Below, piece after piece: positions 1 to 10,400 of a stretch of 64,000 nucleotides of DNA. Positions within the stretch are counted from its first letter, which is position 1; each line of letters starts with the position of its first letter. Source of the stretch: Pseudomonas izuensis (GTDB lineage: Bacteria; Pseudomonadota; Gammaproteobacteria; Pseudomonadales; Pseudomonadaceae); the NCBI RefSeq assembly GCF_009861505.1, contig NZ_WTFT01000037.1:81681-145680 (forward strand). The letters run 5' to 3'. Made by a program: the position numbers and the translations under genes. The notes beneath the pieces are model-generated. The model saw nothing but the letters and a program-made list of their open reading frames with translations. It had not been told where the DNA came from and did no database searches.

Positions 1-807
1 CAGGAAGTGTCCGGATTCATCGCGCAACTGGATTACGCCGAACGGGCAATCCGCGCTGCGCTGCCGGCGGTCTGCGAACTGGCCCAGGGCGGCACGGCGG
101 TGGGTACCGGACTGAACTCGCCCCACGGCTTTGGTGAAGCGATCGCTGCCGAGCTGGCGGCGCTTTCCGGCCTGCCCTTCATCACCGCACCGAACAAGTT
201 TGCCGCGCTGGCCGGCCATGAGCCGCTGACAACGCTCTCCGGTGCGCTGAAAACCCTCGCCGTGGCCCTGATGAAAATTGCCAACGACTTGCGCTTGCTC
301 GGTTCAGGCCCACGCGCCGGTTTCGCCGAAGTGAAGTTGCCAGCCAATGAGCCGGGAAGCTCGATCATGCCTGGCAAGGTCAACCCGACCCAGTGCGAAG
401 CGCTGTCGATGCTGGCCTGCCAGGTACTGGGCAACGACGTCACCATCGGTTTCGCCGCGAGCCAGGGGCACTTGCAACTGAACGTGTTCAAACCGGTGAT
501 CATCCACAACCTGCTGCAATCGATTCGCCTGCTGGGCGATGGCTGCAGCAACTTCCAGCAGCATTGCATCGCCGGCCTGGAGCCGGACGCCGGGCAAATG
601 GCTGAACATCTGGAACGCGGCTTGATGCTGGTGACGGCACTGAACCCGCATATTGGCTATGACAAATCAGCGGAAATTGCCAAGAAGGCTTACAGCGAAG
701 GGCTGACGTTGCGTGAGGCCGCGTTGCAGCTGGGGTATCTGACCGATGAGCAATTCGATGCGTGGGTGAGGCCGGAGAATATGTTGGAGGCTGGGGCCAA
801 GGGCTGA
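1..807 (+). CDS. fumC: Class II fumarate hydratase FumC (5' end outside window)
   Basis: Interconverts fumarate and L-malate in the TCA cycle; the class II enzyme is a homotetramer without iron-sulfur cluster. The frame is open from base 1, so only about the last 268 of roughly 460 residues are present and the start lies to the left. The lyase signature GSSIMPGKVNPTQCEA (about 358-405) is intact, as is the following NVFKP...HNLLQS stretch typical of FumC rather than aspartase. The C-terminal LREAALQLG / EQFDAWV tail is the usual FumC end. A perfect REPIN follows the stop codon and no terminator is obvious. Pseudomonas often has two fumC paralogues; I cannot say which one this is. Confidence 0.95.
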   Translation, partial: QEVSGFIAQLDYAERAIRAALPAVCELAQGGTAVGTGLNSPHGFGEAIAAELAALSGLPFITAPNKFAALAGHEPLTTLSGALKTLAVALMKIANDLRLLGSGPRAGFAEVKLPANEPGSSIMPGKVNPTQCEALSMLACQVLGNDVTIGFAASQGHLQLNVFKPVIIHNLLQSIRLLGDGCSNFQQHCIAGLEPDAGQMAEHLERGLMLVTALNPHIGYDKSAEIAKKAYSEGLTLREAALQLGYLTDEQFDAWVRPENMLEAGAKG

Positions 808-831
808 AATTTTCGGTGATTGATAGTCAGT

Positions 832-918
832 CATCGCGAGCAAGCTTTGCTCCCACAGGTTTGGTGCAGTACACAAGGATCAACACCAAACCTGTGGGAG
901 CAAAGCTTGCTCGCGATG
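832..918. repeat. REPIN (paired REP sequences)
   Basis: The two 35-bp arms (832-866 and 884-918) are perfect inverted repeats with core GCTCCCACAGG and ends CATCGCGAGC. It lies between the 3' ends of fumC and the convergent DMT gene. Confidence 0.9.
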
Positions 919-932
919 AACGATAACGCGAA

Positions 933-1892
933 TTAACCTGCTGCCATCCTCACCTTCCGGGCCTTGAGCCCGGCAATCAACGAAGGCCCCAACGCCACCA
1001 GCGCCGACCCCAGCACCACCAGTATGGCGCCGCCATACCCCAGGCCATTGATCGTCTCGGCATGTACAAAATCCGGCCACCACCACGCGGCCAGGGCGAC
1101 GGCGCCGAAGGTCACCAGCGGCGTGATTGCCAGTGTCGCGCTGACCCGGGACGCTTCCCAGTGGGCCAGGGCTTCGGCAAAGGCGCCGTAGGCAATCAGG
1201 GTGTTCATGCAGCACGCCAACAGCAACCAGCCTTGCAGCGGATTCAGTTGCAACGCTTGCAGCGGATGCACCCACGGTGTCAGCAACAGCCCGCAGAACA
1301 GGTAGATCACCATCATCACCTGCAGCGAATTCCACACCGTCAGCAATTGCTTTTGCCCAAGCGCATAAAAGGTCCAGACCGTGGACGCCAACAGCACCAG
1401 CAACACACCGGCGGTGTAATCGGTCAACGAGGTGAGCAGCTCACTCAGACGCTGATTGAAAAACAGCGCGAAACCGATCAGCAAAACCAGCAAGCCAATC
1501 CCCTGCCCCAGGCTGAAACGCTCCTTGAACACAAACACGCTGGCGATCAGCAGCATGATCGGCCCCATCTGCACCACCAGTTGCGCGGTGCCGGGGCTGA
1601 GCAGGTTCAGCCCCATCAAATACAGCACGTAGTTGCCCACCAGGCCGAGCACCGCCATCAACACCAGCCAGCCGCCGCGCGGCCCGAGCACTTTGCGGCT
1701 CGGCAGGCGCCTGGTCGCAGCCAGGTAAATGAACAGGCAGCCACCGGATACCATCAGGCGAAACCAGGTCACGGTGACCGGGTCCATCACCAACAACACC
1801 TGTTTGAGTTTGATCGGCAGGATTCCCCACAGCAGCGCGGTCAGCAAGGCCAGGAATAAACCGTAAACCCAGCGACCGGATGAAATGTGCAT
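933..1892 (-). CDS. DMT-family (EamA) membrane transporter
   Basis: Predicted inner-membrane permease of the drug/metabolite transporter superfamily, 319 residues with about ten hydrophobic segments arranged as two EamA halves. The substrate cannot be read from the sequence; relatives export amino acids or other metabolites. The ATG at 1892 is chosen because GGGG lies about 7 bases upstream. An in-frame TTG at 1916 would add eight residues but has no better binding site. The gene is convergent with fumC and divergent from the small gene at 2103. The C-terminus is short and basic (LKARKVRMAAG). Confidence 0.85.
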   Translation of the reverse strand: MHISSGRWVYGLFLALLTALLWGILPIKLKQVLLVMDPVTVTWFRLMVSGGCLFIYLAATRRLPSRKVLGPRGGWLVLMAVLGLVGNYVLYLMGLNLLSPGTAQLVVQMGPIMLLIASVFVFKERFSLGQGIGLLVLLIGFALFFNQRLSELLTSLTDYTAGVLLVLLASTVWTFYALGQKQLLTVWNSLQVMMVIYLFCGLLLTPWVHPLQALQLNPLQGWLLLACCMNTLIAYGAFAEALAHWEASRVSATLAITPLVTFGAVALAAWWWPDFVHAETINGLGYGGAILVVLGSALVALGPSLIAGLKARKVRMAAG

Positions 1893-2102
1893 GCGAACCC
1901 CATAGCCAAGTGTCAAGAACCGTCATTCTAGGCGCACTGCCGTGTGGCACACAGGGACAGTTTGCACCTCGCCGCGAACGAAACTGTGCAGGTCGCACCA
2001 TTAAATTGGCGATATGCCGTCGATCCGATAACCAGGCATCGCAAGTGGTTCATGCATAAGCTCATTGGATCCACTCACCGCAACCTCCCGCAGGAGATCG
2101 CC

Positions 2103-2297
2103 ATGTACGGCAAGCGCGCCCAGGACAACGCCCCCGCCACGCGTTTTCGCAGTGACCGGTTATGTCGGGTGAATGGGGAGTTGTACTTCAGCACTCGGGA
2201 AAACACGCTGGAGGGGCCGTTTGCCAGTGCCGAGGTGGCTGCGCGGGAAGTTCAGGCTTATATCGAGCGGATGCAATCTTTGAGTTTGAACAGGTAG
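2103..2297 (+). CDS. Small DUF6316-type protein
   Basis: A 64-residue protein of unknown function. The ATG at 2103 follows AGGAG (2092-2096) at good spacing, whereas the longer open frame to 1944 has no binding site. The sequence RVNGELYFSTRENTLEGPF followed by a short amphipathic helix resembles a family of small Pseudomonas proteins that I know as DUF6316. No signal peptide or membrane segment is seen, so it is probably cytoplasmic. It is transcribed alone and followed closely by a REPIN. Confidence 0.7.
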   Translation: MYGKRAQDNAPATRFRSDRLCRVNGELYFSTRENTLEGPFASAEVAAREVQAYIERMQSLSLNR

Positions 2298-2310
2298 ACC
2301 GAGTCGTCTG

Positions 2311-2378
2311 CATCGCGGGCAAGCCTTGCTCCCACAGGATTCGTGTAATCCCTGTGGGAGCAAGGCTTGCCCGCGATG
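2311..2378. repeat. REPIN
   Basis: The arms are 28-bp perfect inverted repeats (2311-2338 and 2351-2378) of the CATCGCGGGCAAGCCTTGC variety, separated by only 12 bases. It lies between the DUF6316 gene and the thiolase 3' end. Confidence 0.9.
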
Positions 2379-2410
2379 GCTATTAGACAGTCACTACGAA
2401 TGCCAGAGAT

Positions 2411-3595
2411 TTAACGCACCGCCTCGAACAATCCAGTAGCCCCCATCCCACCGCCCACGCACATGGTCACGATGCCGTACCGCAGATTGCGCCGCTGCAA
2501 TTCACGAACGATGTGCCCGACCTGACGCGAACCGGTCATGCCGAACGGGTGGCCAATGGAAATCGAGCCGCCATTGACGTTGTACTTGTCGTTATCGATC
2601 TCCAGCCGATTACGTGCGTACAGGCACTGCGAAGCGAACGCTTCGTTGAGTTCCCACAAGTCGATATCGCTGATCTGCAAGCCTTTGGCCTTGAGCAGCT
2701 TCGGCACGGAAAAAACCGGACCGATGCCCATTTCATCCGGCTCACAACCCGCCACGGTGAACCCGCGGAAGAACGCCTTGGGCTTCAAGCCCAGCGCCAG
2801 GGCTTTTTCCAGGCTCATCACCAGCGTCATGGAAGCACCGTCTGACAGCTGCGAAGAGTTGCCGGCGGTGACCGAACCGTCTTCGGCGAATACCGGCTTC
2901 AACCCGGCCAGGCTTTCCAGCGTGGTGTCGGGGCGGTTGCAGTCATCGCGATCAACGATTCCGTCGAGGATCTGCACCTGGCCGGTGGCCTTGTCTTCGA
3001 CACGGTATTTCACCGCCATCGGCACGATTTCATCGCCGAACAGCCCCGCTGCCTGCGCCTGGGCGGTGCGCTGCTGGCTTTGCAGGGCGTACAGATCCTG
3101 TTCTTCGCGGCTGACGTTGTAGCGGCGCGCGACGACTTCGGCCGTCTGCCCCATCGGGAAGTAGATACCCGGCACCTGCTCCTTGAGCAGCGGGTTGATC
3201 AGGTTGTCGGTGTTGACGCTTTTCATGGTCAGGCTGATCGACTCGACGCCGCCAGCGACGATGATGTCGCTGCAACCCGAAGCAATCTGGTTGGCGGCGA
3301 TGGCAATCGCCTGCAAGCCCGACGAACAGAAACGGTTGAGGGTCATGCCGGCGGTGCCGATACCCAGTCGCGACAGCACCGCAACGTTACGACCGATGTT
3401 GAAGCCCTGTGCCCCTTCGTTGGAGCCGGCGCCGACGATGCAGTCCTCGACGCTGGCCGGGTCGATGCCGGTGCGCGCCAGCAATGCATTGACGCAGTGC
3501 GCGGCCATGTCGTCCGGGCGGGTCTGATTGAATTTTCCGCGAAAGGATTTGGCCAGGCCGGTCCGCACGCTGTCGACGATCACCACTTCACGCAT
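2411..3595 (-). CDS. Thiolase (acetyl-CoA C-acyltransferase)
   Basis: Thiolytic cleavage or condensation of acyl-CoA, 394 residues, the normal size for the family. The nucleophilic cysteine sits in NRFCSSGLQA, the catalytic histidine in GHPFGMTGSR, and the second active-site cysteine in CVGGGMG near the C-terminus. The ATG at 3595 follows TGAGGT with six bases of spacing; upstream ATGs at 3607 and 3670 are less well placed. It is not paired with a fadB-type gene here, so it may act in a specific degradation route or as a biosynthetic acetoacetyl-CoA thiolase. The next gene upstream on the same strand is pap. From memory, a thiolase also adjoins pap in P. aeruginosa. Confidence 0.9.
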   Translation of the reverse strand: MREVVIVDSVRTGLAKSFRGKFNQTRPDDMAAHCVNALLARTGIDPASVEDCIVGAGSNEGAQGFNIGRNVAVLSRLGIGTAGMTLNRFCSSGLQAIAIAANQIASGCSDIIVAGGVESISLTMKSVNTDNLINPLLKEQVPGIYFPMGQTAEVVARRYNVSREEQDLYALQSQQRTAQAQAAGLFGDEIVPMAVKYRVEDKATGQVQILDGIVDRDDCNRPDTTLESLAGLKPVFAEDGSVTAGNSSQLSDGASMTLVMSLEKALALGLKPKAFFRGFTVAGCEPDEMGIGPVFSVPKLLKAKGLQISDIDLWELNEAFASQCLYARNRLEIDNDKYNVNGGSISIGHPFGMTGSRQVGHIVRELQRRNLRYGIVTMCVGGGMGATGLFEAVR

Positions 3596-3697
3596 GGCAT
3601 ACCTCATTGTTGTTGTCGGTTTAGAGTGAACCGAGCATAAGCCCACCCAATTACCGACCGCGACAATCATTCACCCCGCGTATGCGCAACCATCGCC

Positions 3698-5212
3698 TCA
3701 CTTCTTGCCCTTGCGCTCTTGCTTGTCGGACCTTTCGAACGCTTCTTCCAGCGCACGGTTGATCGTGCGCAGGACCTTGACCCGTGCCCAGCGCTTGTCA
3801 TTGGCTTCCACCAGGGTCCATGGTGCGATCTCGGTGCTGGTGCGGTCGACCATGTCGCCGACGGCGGTGCGATAGTCATCCCATTTGTCGCGATTGCGCC
3901 AATCGTCCTCGGTGATCTTGAAGCGCTTGAAGGGTATTTCCTCGCGCTCCTGGAAGCGCTCCAGTTGCGTCTGCTTGTCGATGGCCAACCAGAACTTGAC
4001 CACGATCACCCCGGCGTCGGTGACCTGTTCTTCGAAGTCGTTGATTTCACTGTAGGCGCGCAACCAGTCCGCCGGACTGCAAAAGCCTTCGACGCGCTCG
4101 ACCAGCACCCGGCCATACCAGGAGCGATCGAAAACGGTAAATTTGCCCCGCGCCGGAATATGCCGCCAGAAACGCCAGAGGTAGGGCTGCGCCCGTTCCT
4201 CTTCGGTCGGCGCGGCAATCGGCACGATGTTGTACTGGCGCGGATCCAGTGCCGCCGCCACCCGGCGAATCGCCCCGCCCTTACCCGCCGCGTCGTTACC
4301 TTCGAACACCGCCATCAGCGCGTGGCGGCGCATGCGTTTGTCGCGCATCAACCCGGAAAACCGCGCCTGCTCGGTGATCAACTGTTCCTCATAATCGTCC
4401 TTGGTAAGACACGAGGCCAGGTCGAGGCTGTCGAGCAGGTTCACTTGGTCAACGCTGGGGAGCACCGGTGCGGCACTGACTTTTTCCGGATGAATTTTCG
4501 GACGTTTCAACGCGGCTAGCAGGCCTTCGAGCAAAATTTTCCCCACCACCAGACTGCGATAGTGCGCATCCATTCCCGCGATCACGTGCCAGGGCGCATA
4601 GTCCCGGCTGGTGCGACGCAGTACCCGTTCGCCGAATTTCACGAACTTGTCGTAGGTTTGTGATTGCTGCCAGTCCAGCGGACTGATGCGCCAACTGTGC
4701 AGCGGATCATCGGCCAGCGCCTTGAGGCGCGCTTTCATCTGTTTCTTGGATAGGTGAAACCAGAACTTGAAGATCAGTGCGCCTTCGTCGCACAACATTT
4801 TTTCCAGGCGTTCGGCGGCATTGATCGCCTGATCCAGCCGAGGGTCCTTGAACTCCCCATGGACCCGCCCCTGCAACATCTGGCTGTACCAGTTGCCGAA
4901 AAAAATCCCCATGCGTCCCTTGGCCGGAAGCATCCGCCAATAGCGCCAGGCCGGTGGCCGCGCCAGCTCTTCGTCAGTTTGCTGATCGAAGGTGCGGACC
5001 TCGATCAGACGCGGGTCCATCCATTCATTGAGCAATTTGACCGTCTCGCCCTTGCCGGCACCTTCGATGCCGTTGATCAGGATGATCACCGGGAAGCGTT
5101 TCTGCTGCTGAAGTTCGAACTGTGCTTCGAGCAAGGCTTCGCGCAGGGCCGGGACTTCGGCTTCGTAGGTTTCTTTGTCGATGGCGTGATCGATTTCGGC
5201 GGATTCGAACAT
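3698..5212 (-). CDS. pap: Polyphosphate:AMP phosphotransferase (two-domain PPK2)
   Basis: Transfers phosphate from polyphosphate to AMP to give ADP, so it links polyphosphate stores to nucleotide recharging. The 504 residues hold two fused PPK2 domains. The first carries the Walker A loop NGIEGAGKGET (about residues 47-57) and the second EGNDAAGKGGA (about 308-318). Such duplication is typical of class II PPK2. The ATG at 5212 follows GGAAGGGAG; an ATG-less extension to 5287 is less likely. Lid-type motifs DRSWYGR and FGNWYSQ are visible, the first domain having lost the DRS of the canonical motif, consistent with only one domain being catalytic. Confidence 0.93.
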   Translation of the reverse strand: MFESAEIDHAIDKETYEAEVPALREALLEAQFELQQQKRFPVIILINGIEGAGKGETVKLLNEWMDPRLIEVRTFDQQTDEELARPPAWRYWRMLPAKGRMGIFFGNWYSQMLQGRVHGEFKDPRLDQAINAAERLEKMLCDEGALIFKFWFHLSKKQMKARLKALADDPLHSWRISPLDWQQSQTYDKFVKFGERVLRRTSRDYAPWHVIAGMDAHYRSLVVGKILLEGLLAALKRPKIHPEKVSAAPVLPSVDQVNLLDSLDLASCLTKDDYEEQLITEQARFSGLMRDKRMRRHALMAVFEGNDAAGKGGAIRRVAAALDPRQYNIVPIAAPTEEERAQPYLWRFWRHIPARGKFTVFDRSWYGRVLVERVEGFCSPADWLRAYSEINDFEEQVTDAGVIVVKFWLAIDKQTQLERFQEREEIPFKRFKITEDDWRNRDKWDDYRTAVGDMVDRTSTEIAPWTLVEANDKRWARVKVLRTINRALEEAFERSDKQERKGKK

Positions 5213-5253
5213 GGATGGCTCCCTTCCAGATGTGAGAAGACTAGCGGATAGAC

Positions 5254-5357
5254 CCTGTAGGAGCGAGCCTGCTCGCGATGAACTCAAGAGCGGTGCGTTT
5301 ATTCAGAAAGCACGCCTCATCGTTAACGTCCATCGCGAGCAAGCTTGCTCCTACGGG
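5254..5357. repeat. REPIN
   Basis: CCTGTAGGAGCGAGCCTGCT with an opposing CATCGCGAGCAAGCTTGCTC arm. The arms are not identical: one uses AGCCTGCT and the other AAGCTTGCT. It lies in the divergent region between pap and mnmC. Confidence 0.85.
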
Positions 5358-5415
5358 ATCAGGCACCTGGCCCGCGATCGGCTAGAATGGCCGCCTTGCC
5401 GTTGCCGAGCCTGCC

Positions 5416-7398
5416 ATGAAACCTGTAATGCCCCACGCCCAGCTCGACTGGGACGACCAGGGACGCCCGTATTCGCGAGTGTTCGATGATGTGTACTTCT
5501 CCGATCTATCGGGGCTGGACGAAACCCGCTACGTGTTCATCGAACAGAACCGTTTGGCCGAGCGCTTTGCCGCCTTGCCGCAAGGCGGTCGCCTGGTCAT
5601 CGGCGAGACCGGTTTCGGGACGGGGCTGAATTTCCTGTGCGCCTGGCAAGTATTCGAACAACATGCGCCGACCGATGCGCGACTGCATTTTGTCAGCGTT
5701 GAAAAGTACCCGTTGAGCCCTGCCGACCTGCAACGTGCCCTGGCCCTATGGCCGGAACTCAAGGTGTTTGCCGACCAGCTGCTGACGCAGTACGTAGCCA
5801 TCCATCAAGGCTTTCAGCGGCTGGTGCTCGATGGCGGTCGCGTCACCCTCACCCTGCTGATCGGCGATGCCCTGGAGCAGTTGCCACAACTGGATGCGCA
5901 AATCGACGCCTGGTTTCTCGATGGTTTCGCCCCGGCAAAAAACCCGGACATGTGGACCGCCGAACTGTTTGCCGAACTGGCAAGGCTGGCGGCGCCCGAA
6001 TCAACCATCAGCACCTTCACCAGCACCGGTTGGGTACGGCGCTTGCTCAACGCCGCCGGTTTCAAGATGAAACGTACGCCGGGCATTGGCCACAAATGGG
6101 AAATCCTGCGGGGCACGTTCATCGGCTGGCCCGCAGAAATTCCCGCGCCTGCCGTGGCCAAACCGTGGTTTGCGCGCCCGGTGCCGCTGGCCGGTGAACG
6201 TCGAGCACTGGTGATCGGTGCCGGCCTGGCCGGCTGTGCGACAGCGGCCAGCCTGGCTGCACGGGGTTGGCAAGTGAATCTGCTGGAGCGTCACGATGCA
6301 CTGGCGCAAGAAGCCTCGGGCAACCCTCAGGGCGTGCTTTACCTCAAGTTATCGGCCCATGGCACGGCGTTGTCGCAACTGATTGTCAGTGGATTCGGTT
6401 ACACCCGACGCTTGCTCGAGCAGTTGCAACGGGGCGTCGATTGGGACGATTGCGGCGTCTTGCAACTGGCGTTCAACGAAAAGGAAGCCGAACGTCAGGC
6501 GCAATTGGCGGCAGCCTTTCCCGAAGACTTGCTGCACACGCTCGATCAAGCGCAGGCCGAGGCTCGCGCCGGTATCGCGCTGCAATCGGGTGGCCTGTTT
6601 TACCCCGAAGGCGGTTGGGTGCATCCGCCTGCCCTGTGCCAATGGCAGGCGGCGCAATCGAACATTCAGTTGCAGACGCATAACGAAGTGCTGGAACTGC
6701 GCCGTTTGGACGGGCGGTGGCAAGCGTGGGATGGCGACAGGTTGCTGGCCGATGCGCCTGTGGTGGTATTGGCCGGTGCTGCCGAGATCAAGCGCTTCCC
6801 GTACAGCAGCGAGTTACCGCTCAAACGCATTCGCGGGCAGATCACTCGTTTGCACCAGACACTTGAAAGCCAAAGCCTGAGCACCGTGGTCTGCGCCGAA
6901 GGTTATGTTGCTCCGGCACGATTGGGTGAACACACGCTGGGTGCCAGTTTCGATTTCAACAATGACGACCTGACACCGACAGCGGCCGAGCATGCAGGCA
7001 ACCTGCAGATGCTCGAAGAAATCTCGCTGGATCTGGTCGCCCGGCTCGGCGCAGACACCTTGCAGCCGGCAGCACTTGAAGGTCGCGCAGCGTTTCGCTG
7101 CACCAGCCCGGATTACCTGCCGATTGTCGGTCCCTTGGCCGACAGCCCGGCATTCGTCGACGCCTACAGCGTCTTGAGCAAGGATGCCCGGCAAACCCCG
7201 GACATCCCTTGCCCATGGCTGGACGGTTTGTACGTCAACAGCGGCCATGGTTCGAGAGGACTGATCACCGCGCCGTTGTCGGGCGAATTGATCGCTGCGT
7301 GGCTGGACAACGAACCGCTGCCATTGCCCAGGGCCGTGGCCGAGGCGTGCCATCCGAACCGCTTTGCCTTGCGTCGCTTGATTCGAGGCAAGGCCTGA
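5416..7398 (+). CDS. mnmC: Bifunctional tRNA U34 modification enzyme MnmC
   Basis: Completes mnm5s2U at the wobble position of certain tRNAs. The FAD domain removes the carboxymethyl group from cmnm5U and the methyltransferase domain methylates nm5U with SAM. It has 660 residues against 668 in E. coli. The methyltransferase (about 1-240) carries GETGFGTGLNFL for SAM binding and WFLDGFAPAKNPDMW. The FAD-dependent oxidoreductase (about 262-650) carries the dinucleotide loop VIGAGLAGCATA and the GHGSRGL motif near the end. A -10-like TAGAAT lies at 5383-5388. The 3' end nearly abuts the convergent NEL-protein gene, with a gap of only 5 bases. Confidence 0.96.
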   Translation: MKPVMPHAQLDWDDQGRPYSRVFDDVYFSDLSGLDETRYVFIEQNRLAERFAALPQGGRLVIGETGFGTGLNFLCAWQVFEQHAPTDARLHFVSVEKYPLSPADLQRALALWPELKVFADQLLTQYVAIHQGFQRLVLDGGRVTLTLLIGDALEQLPQLDAQIDAWFLDGFAPAKNPDMWTAELFAELARLAAPESTISTFTSTGWVRRLLNAAGFKMKRTPGIGHKWEILRGTFIGWPAEIPAPAVAKPWFARPVPLAGERRALVIGAGLAGCATAASLAARGWQVNLLERHDALAQEASGNPQGVLYLKLSAHGTALSQLIVSGFGYTRRLLEQLQRGVDWDDCGVLQLAFNEKEAERQAQLAAAFPEDLLHTLDQAQAEARAGIALQSGGLFYPEGGWVHPPALCQWQAAQSNIQLQTHNEVLELRRLDGRWQAWDGDRLLADAPVVVLAGAAEIKRFPYSSELPLKRIRGQITRLHQTLESQSLSTVVCAEGYVAPARLGEHTLGASFDFNNDDLTPTAAEHAGNLQMLEEISLDLVARLGADTLQPAALEGRAAFRCTSPDYLPIVGPLADSPAFVDAYSVLSKDARQTPDIPCPWLDGLYVNSGHGSRGLITAPLSGELIAAWLDNEPLPLPRAVAEACHPNRFALRRLIRGKA

Positions 7399-7403
7399 GG
7401 CGT

Positions 7404-10400
7404 TCAATCCAGCGCAAAACAAGCCTTTGACTGGTCAGCCGTCATGGCCGCTTCGGTCAAACGCTTCAACAAGGCGTCCTCAGCCCTGTTTTGTTCGGCT
7501 GCAATACTGCCCACTTCTGTCAGGTAGTCCACGCCAAACGTCGGGTCGTTTTCAGCCGCCGTCTCCATCCGCACGTGAAAAGGCGCAGTCAGGTCGTTGA
7601 ACTGTTTGCCATGGTGCTGTCGCAAAAAATCGCTCCAGAACGTGCGGCCGCTGATGTAAGTCGATAGTTCAGCAGGTGTTTCTGCGGCGAGGACCTTGTT
7701 GTAGGCCGTATCCAGATCGTTTGGTTTTACGCCACTTAGCGATGCGTAACGCATATGCAGGGGCTGGCCGACCAGTTCAAGCCTGTCGGCCAGGCCAGTG
7801 CGGTAGGCCAGTTCCACTTCCACCGGATCGAGCGCCTGATTGGCCAATGCATGCTCCCGAGCGAGTCTGGCGAGATAATCCAGTCGAAACAGGCGCCGTC
7901 CAAGACTCAGCAGCCGCGCCGCCTGATCGTGAGCATTGCCGGACTGGCGCACCACCCGATCGATATCCACTGCCACCTCAAGATTGCTGAAGATGGTGGC
8001 CGCAGAATCAGCGCAATTGGCTTTTACCGCCATCGACAGCAATTGAGCGCGTAATGCCGAGTCAATCTGAGTCGCTTCAATGACACTCCAGACTCGCCGG
8101 GTCATGTCTTCATGCACAAAACGGCTATCCGCGGAACTTCCAAGTTCTGACAGCAGCTCAAGGAATCCATTGGAATCGGGTTCGTTTTTCAGGGCCAGCC
8201 ATGCCCGATTACAACTGGCATAGGTTTCTTCAACCGTTTTTGGCATCCACAAATCTCGAGCCCGTTGCTCGCTGAGCACCTCGGCTCTGTCGTCCAGAAC
8301 CCCCATTCCGATGCCCGTGTTGTCACGGTAGTTTTCCAGCCTGGTACGGCTCGCTGCGGAGATGGGGTTGAAGCGCAGGTTGATTGCCCGGGTGAATCGC
8401 TGAGGGGCCCGGAGCAGCCAGTCCGGCAGCTCCCGAATCTGGTTACCTCGCAAGTCCACCATGTCCAGATAGGGCGGCCGGGAAAGCCCGACGGGTAGCT
8501 CCGTGGCGTGGGTATTGCTCAGGAACAGAGATTGCAGATCCAGCATCTTGCTGACATCGATCGTCGCCCCCAATTGATTGCCACTGAGCCCCAAGGTACG
8601 CAAATTTCGCAGGTCGGCCAGTTTGCGCAACGTGTGTTCGGTCAGCTTTATCTGATTGCCGTCCAGACTCAAGTGCTCAAGATTGGGCATCTGCGACAAC
8701 GCCTCAGGCAATCGTGTGAGTCGATTGCGGTCCAGCTCCAGAGTGACCAGGCCTTTGAACGGTCTGAGGAAATACGCCAGCTCATCACCGGCCTGCATGT
8801 CCTTGATGGAAAGGCTGCGCACATGGGCGACATCCTGCTCCGTCAACGTCGGCAACGGCCCCACCGGGCTACGGTCCACCGTGAGCGCTGTAGAAGGCTG
8901 ATTTTGCCGAGCCACCCGGCGCCAGCAGTTTTCGATGGCATTGGCCACCTGACGACGATTCACACGTATGTCGTCGAGTTGCCCCGGTAGCGTCTTCATT
9001 TGCGCTTCATCGTCACGCCAGGCATGCAGCACCCCGAGCAACTTCTTCAACTGCTGCCCCAGCTCCTTGATTCGATTCACCCGCGCCAGCTGAGTACTGC
9101 CGGCGTTGTCGAGAAATGACGAAACCTGGGCATCGGTGAACAACGGATAGAGTTTTCTGACTTTACGAACCAGGCCCAGCGAATAGGAACTCGCAGCGGG
9201 AGGATTCGCCTGGACACAGGCAGAAAGGTGTTTCGGTGTCTCACTGCGCTCCCCCCGTAGCAGCCGAGCGGTATGCACCGGATCGCCGGTAGCTGCCCTG
9301 GACAAGCGTGAACGCAATGTTGGGACATCCAATGCATCGTTGCCCGTGAAACCCATGCCGGTGCGTTGAGTGGCAGGCAGCGCATCCAGTATCGACTGAA
9401 GGAGCGTTTCGCTCTTCAGCGTGGAAGACACACTGCCATTGATTTGAGTGACCTGAAAGCCGCTGGACGTCTTGATGATCACTGCGCGCGACTGCGCACC
9501 CGCATCGCCCACACTGTCCAGCAAGGTGCCGGTCATTGAGCCCTGCCGTACTTCAAGTCGACAGCCGTCACCCCAACCCTGCACCCGATCCATCAGCCCG
9601 AGCGTCAGATTGTCAGTATCGGGATTGGCCAGTTGCGGCAGATGCAAGCCCGTAATTGCGCGGTCCTGCCTTAACACAGCCTGGGCTTCGTCGACCTGCC
9701 GGGCGAGTTCCATTCCAAGGGTCTTGCGATCACGCAGAAAGCTGCGATCCCTGCCAGAGGCGTTCTCCAGCAACTCCTGGCGCACACGGACGGGAAGGTC
9801 GGCAGCGTGTTCGCCCAGCGTAGCAACCTCACCGGTGGCGGTGCCGTCCCAGGATTTATAGAGCCACTCAAACAACGGCTGGCGATTGCTCTTGAGATGG
9901 CTGGCGATTTTCCGCGCCAACAGCAGCGACTTCGACTCGGTAGTCGACACACCAATCATCGCCTCGACTTCTTTCGGATAGAGGCCCGGGATGACGGTAT
10001 CGAGCAGTTTTCCTGAATCAAGCTGCACCTGGGAAACATGCACAGAGTTGATCTCGTCATCCGTTGGTGCCGCTTCCGGGTAACGCGCGATAATCGCTTC
10101 TTCTCCGTCGAGCACTTTAATAAAGCGCTCCGCCGGCCAGCCAGGTAACCTCGGTAGCGTATGAAGTTGCTCCTGAATGAAGTCCGTATTCGCAGTTTCT
10201 CCCCGATCCATCGCCTCGACCAACGCGCTGATGCGCCGGTCGATCTTGAAGCGCTCGACACTATCATTCAGCCATTGCGGTAACTTGAGGTGGCTTTCAT
10301 GGAGCTGGTGCAGCTTGTCAGGCGTCATGTCGGTGATGTCGGCAATGGCTTCCAGGTCAGTGCCGAGATCGTTCAGGCGCGGGTCCGTGCGCCCCAACGC

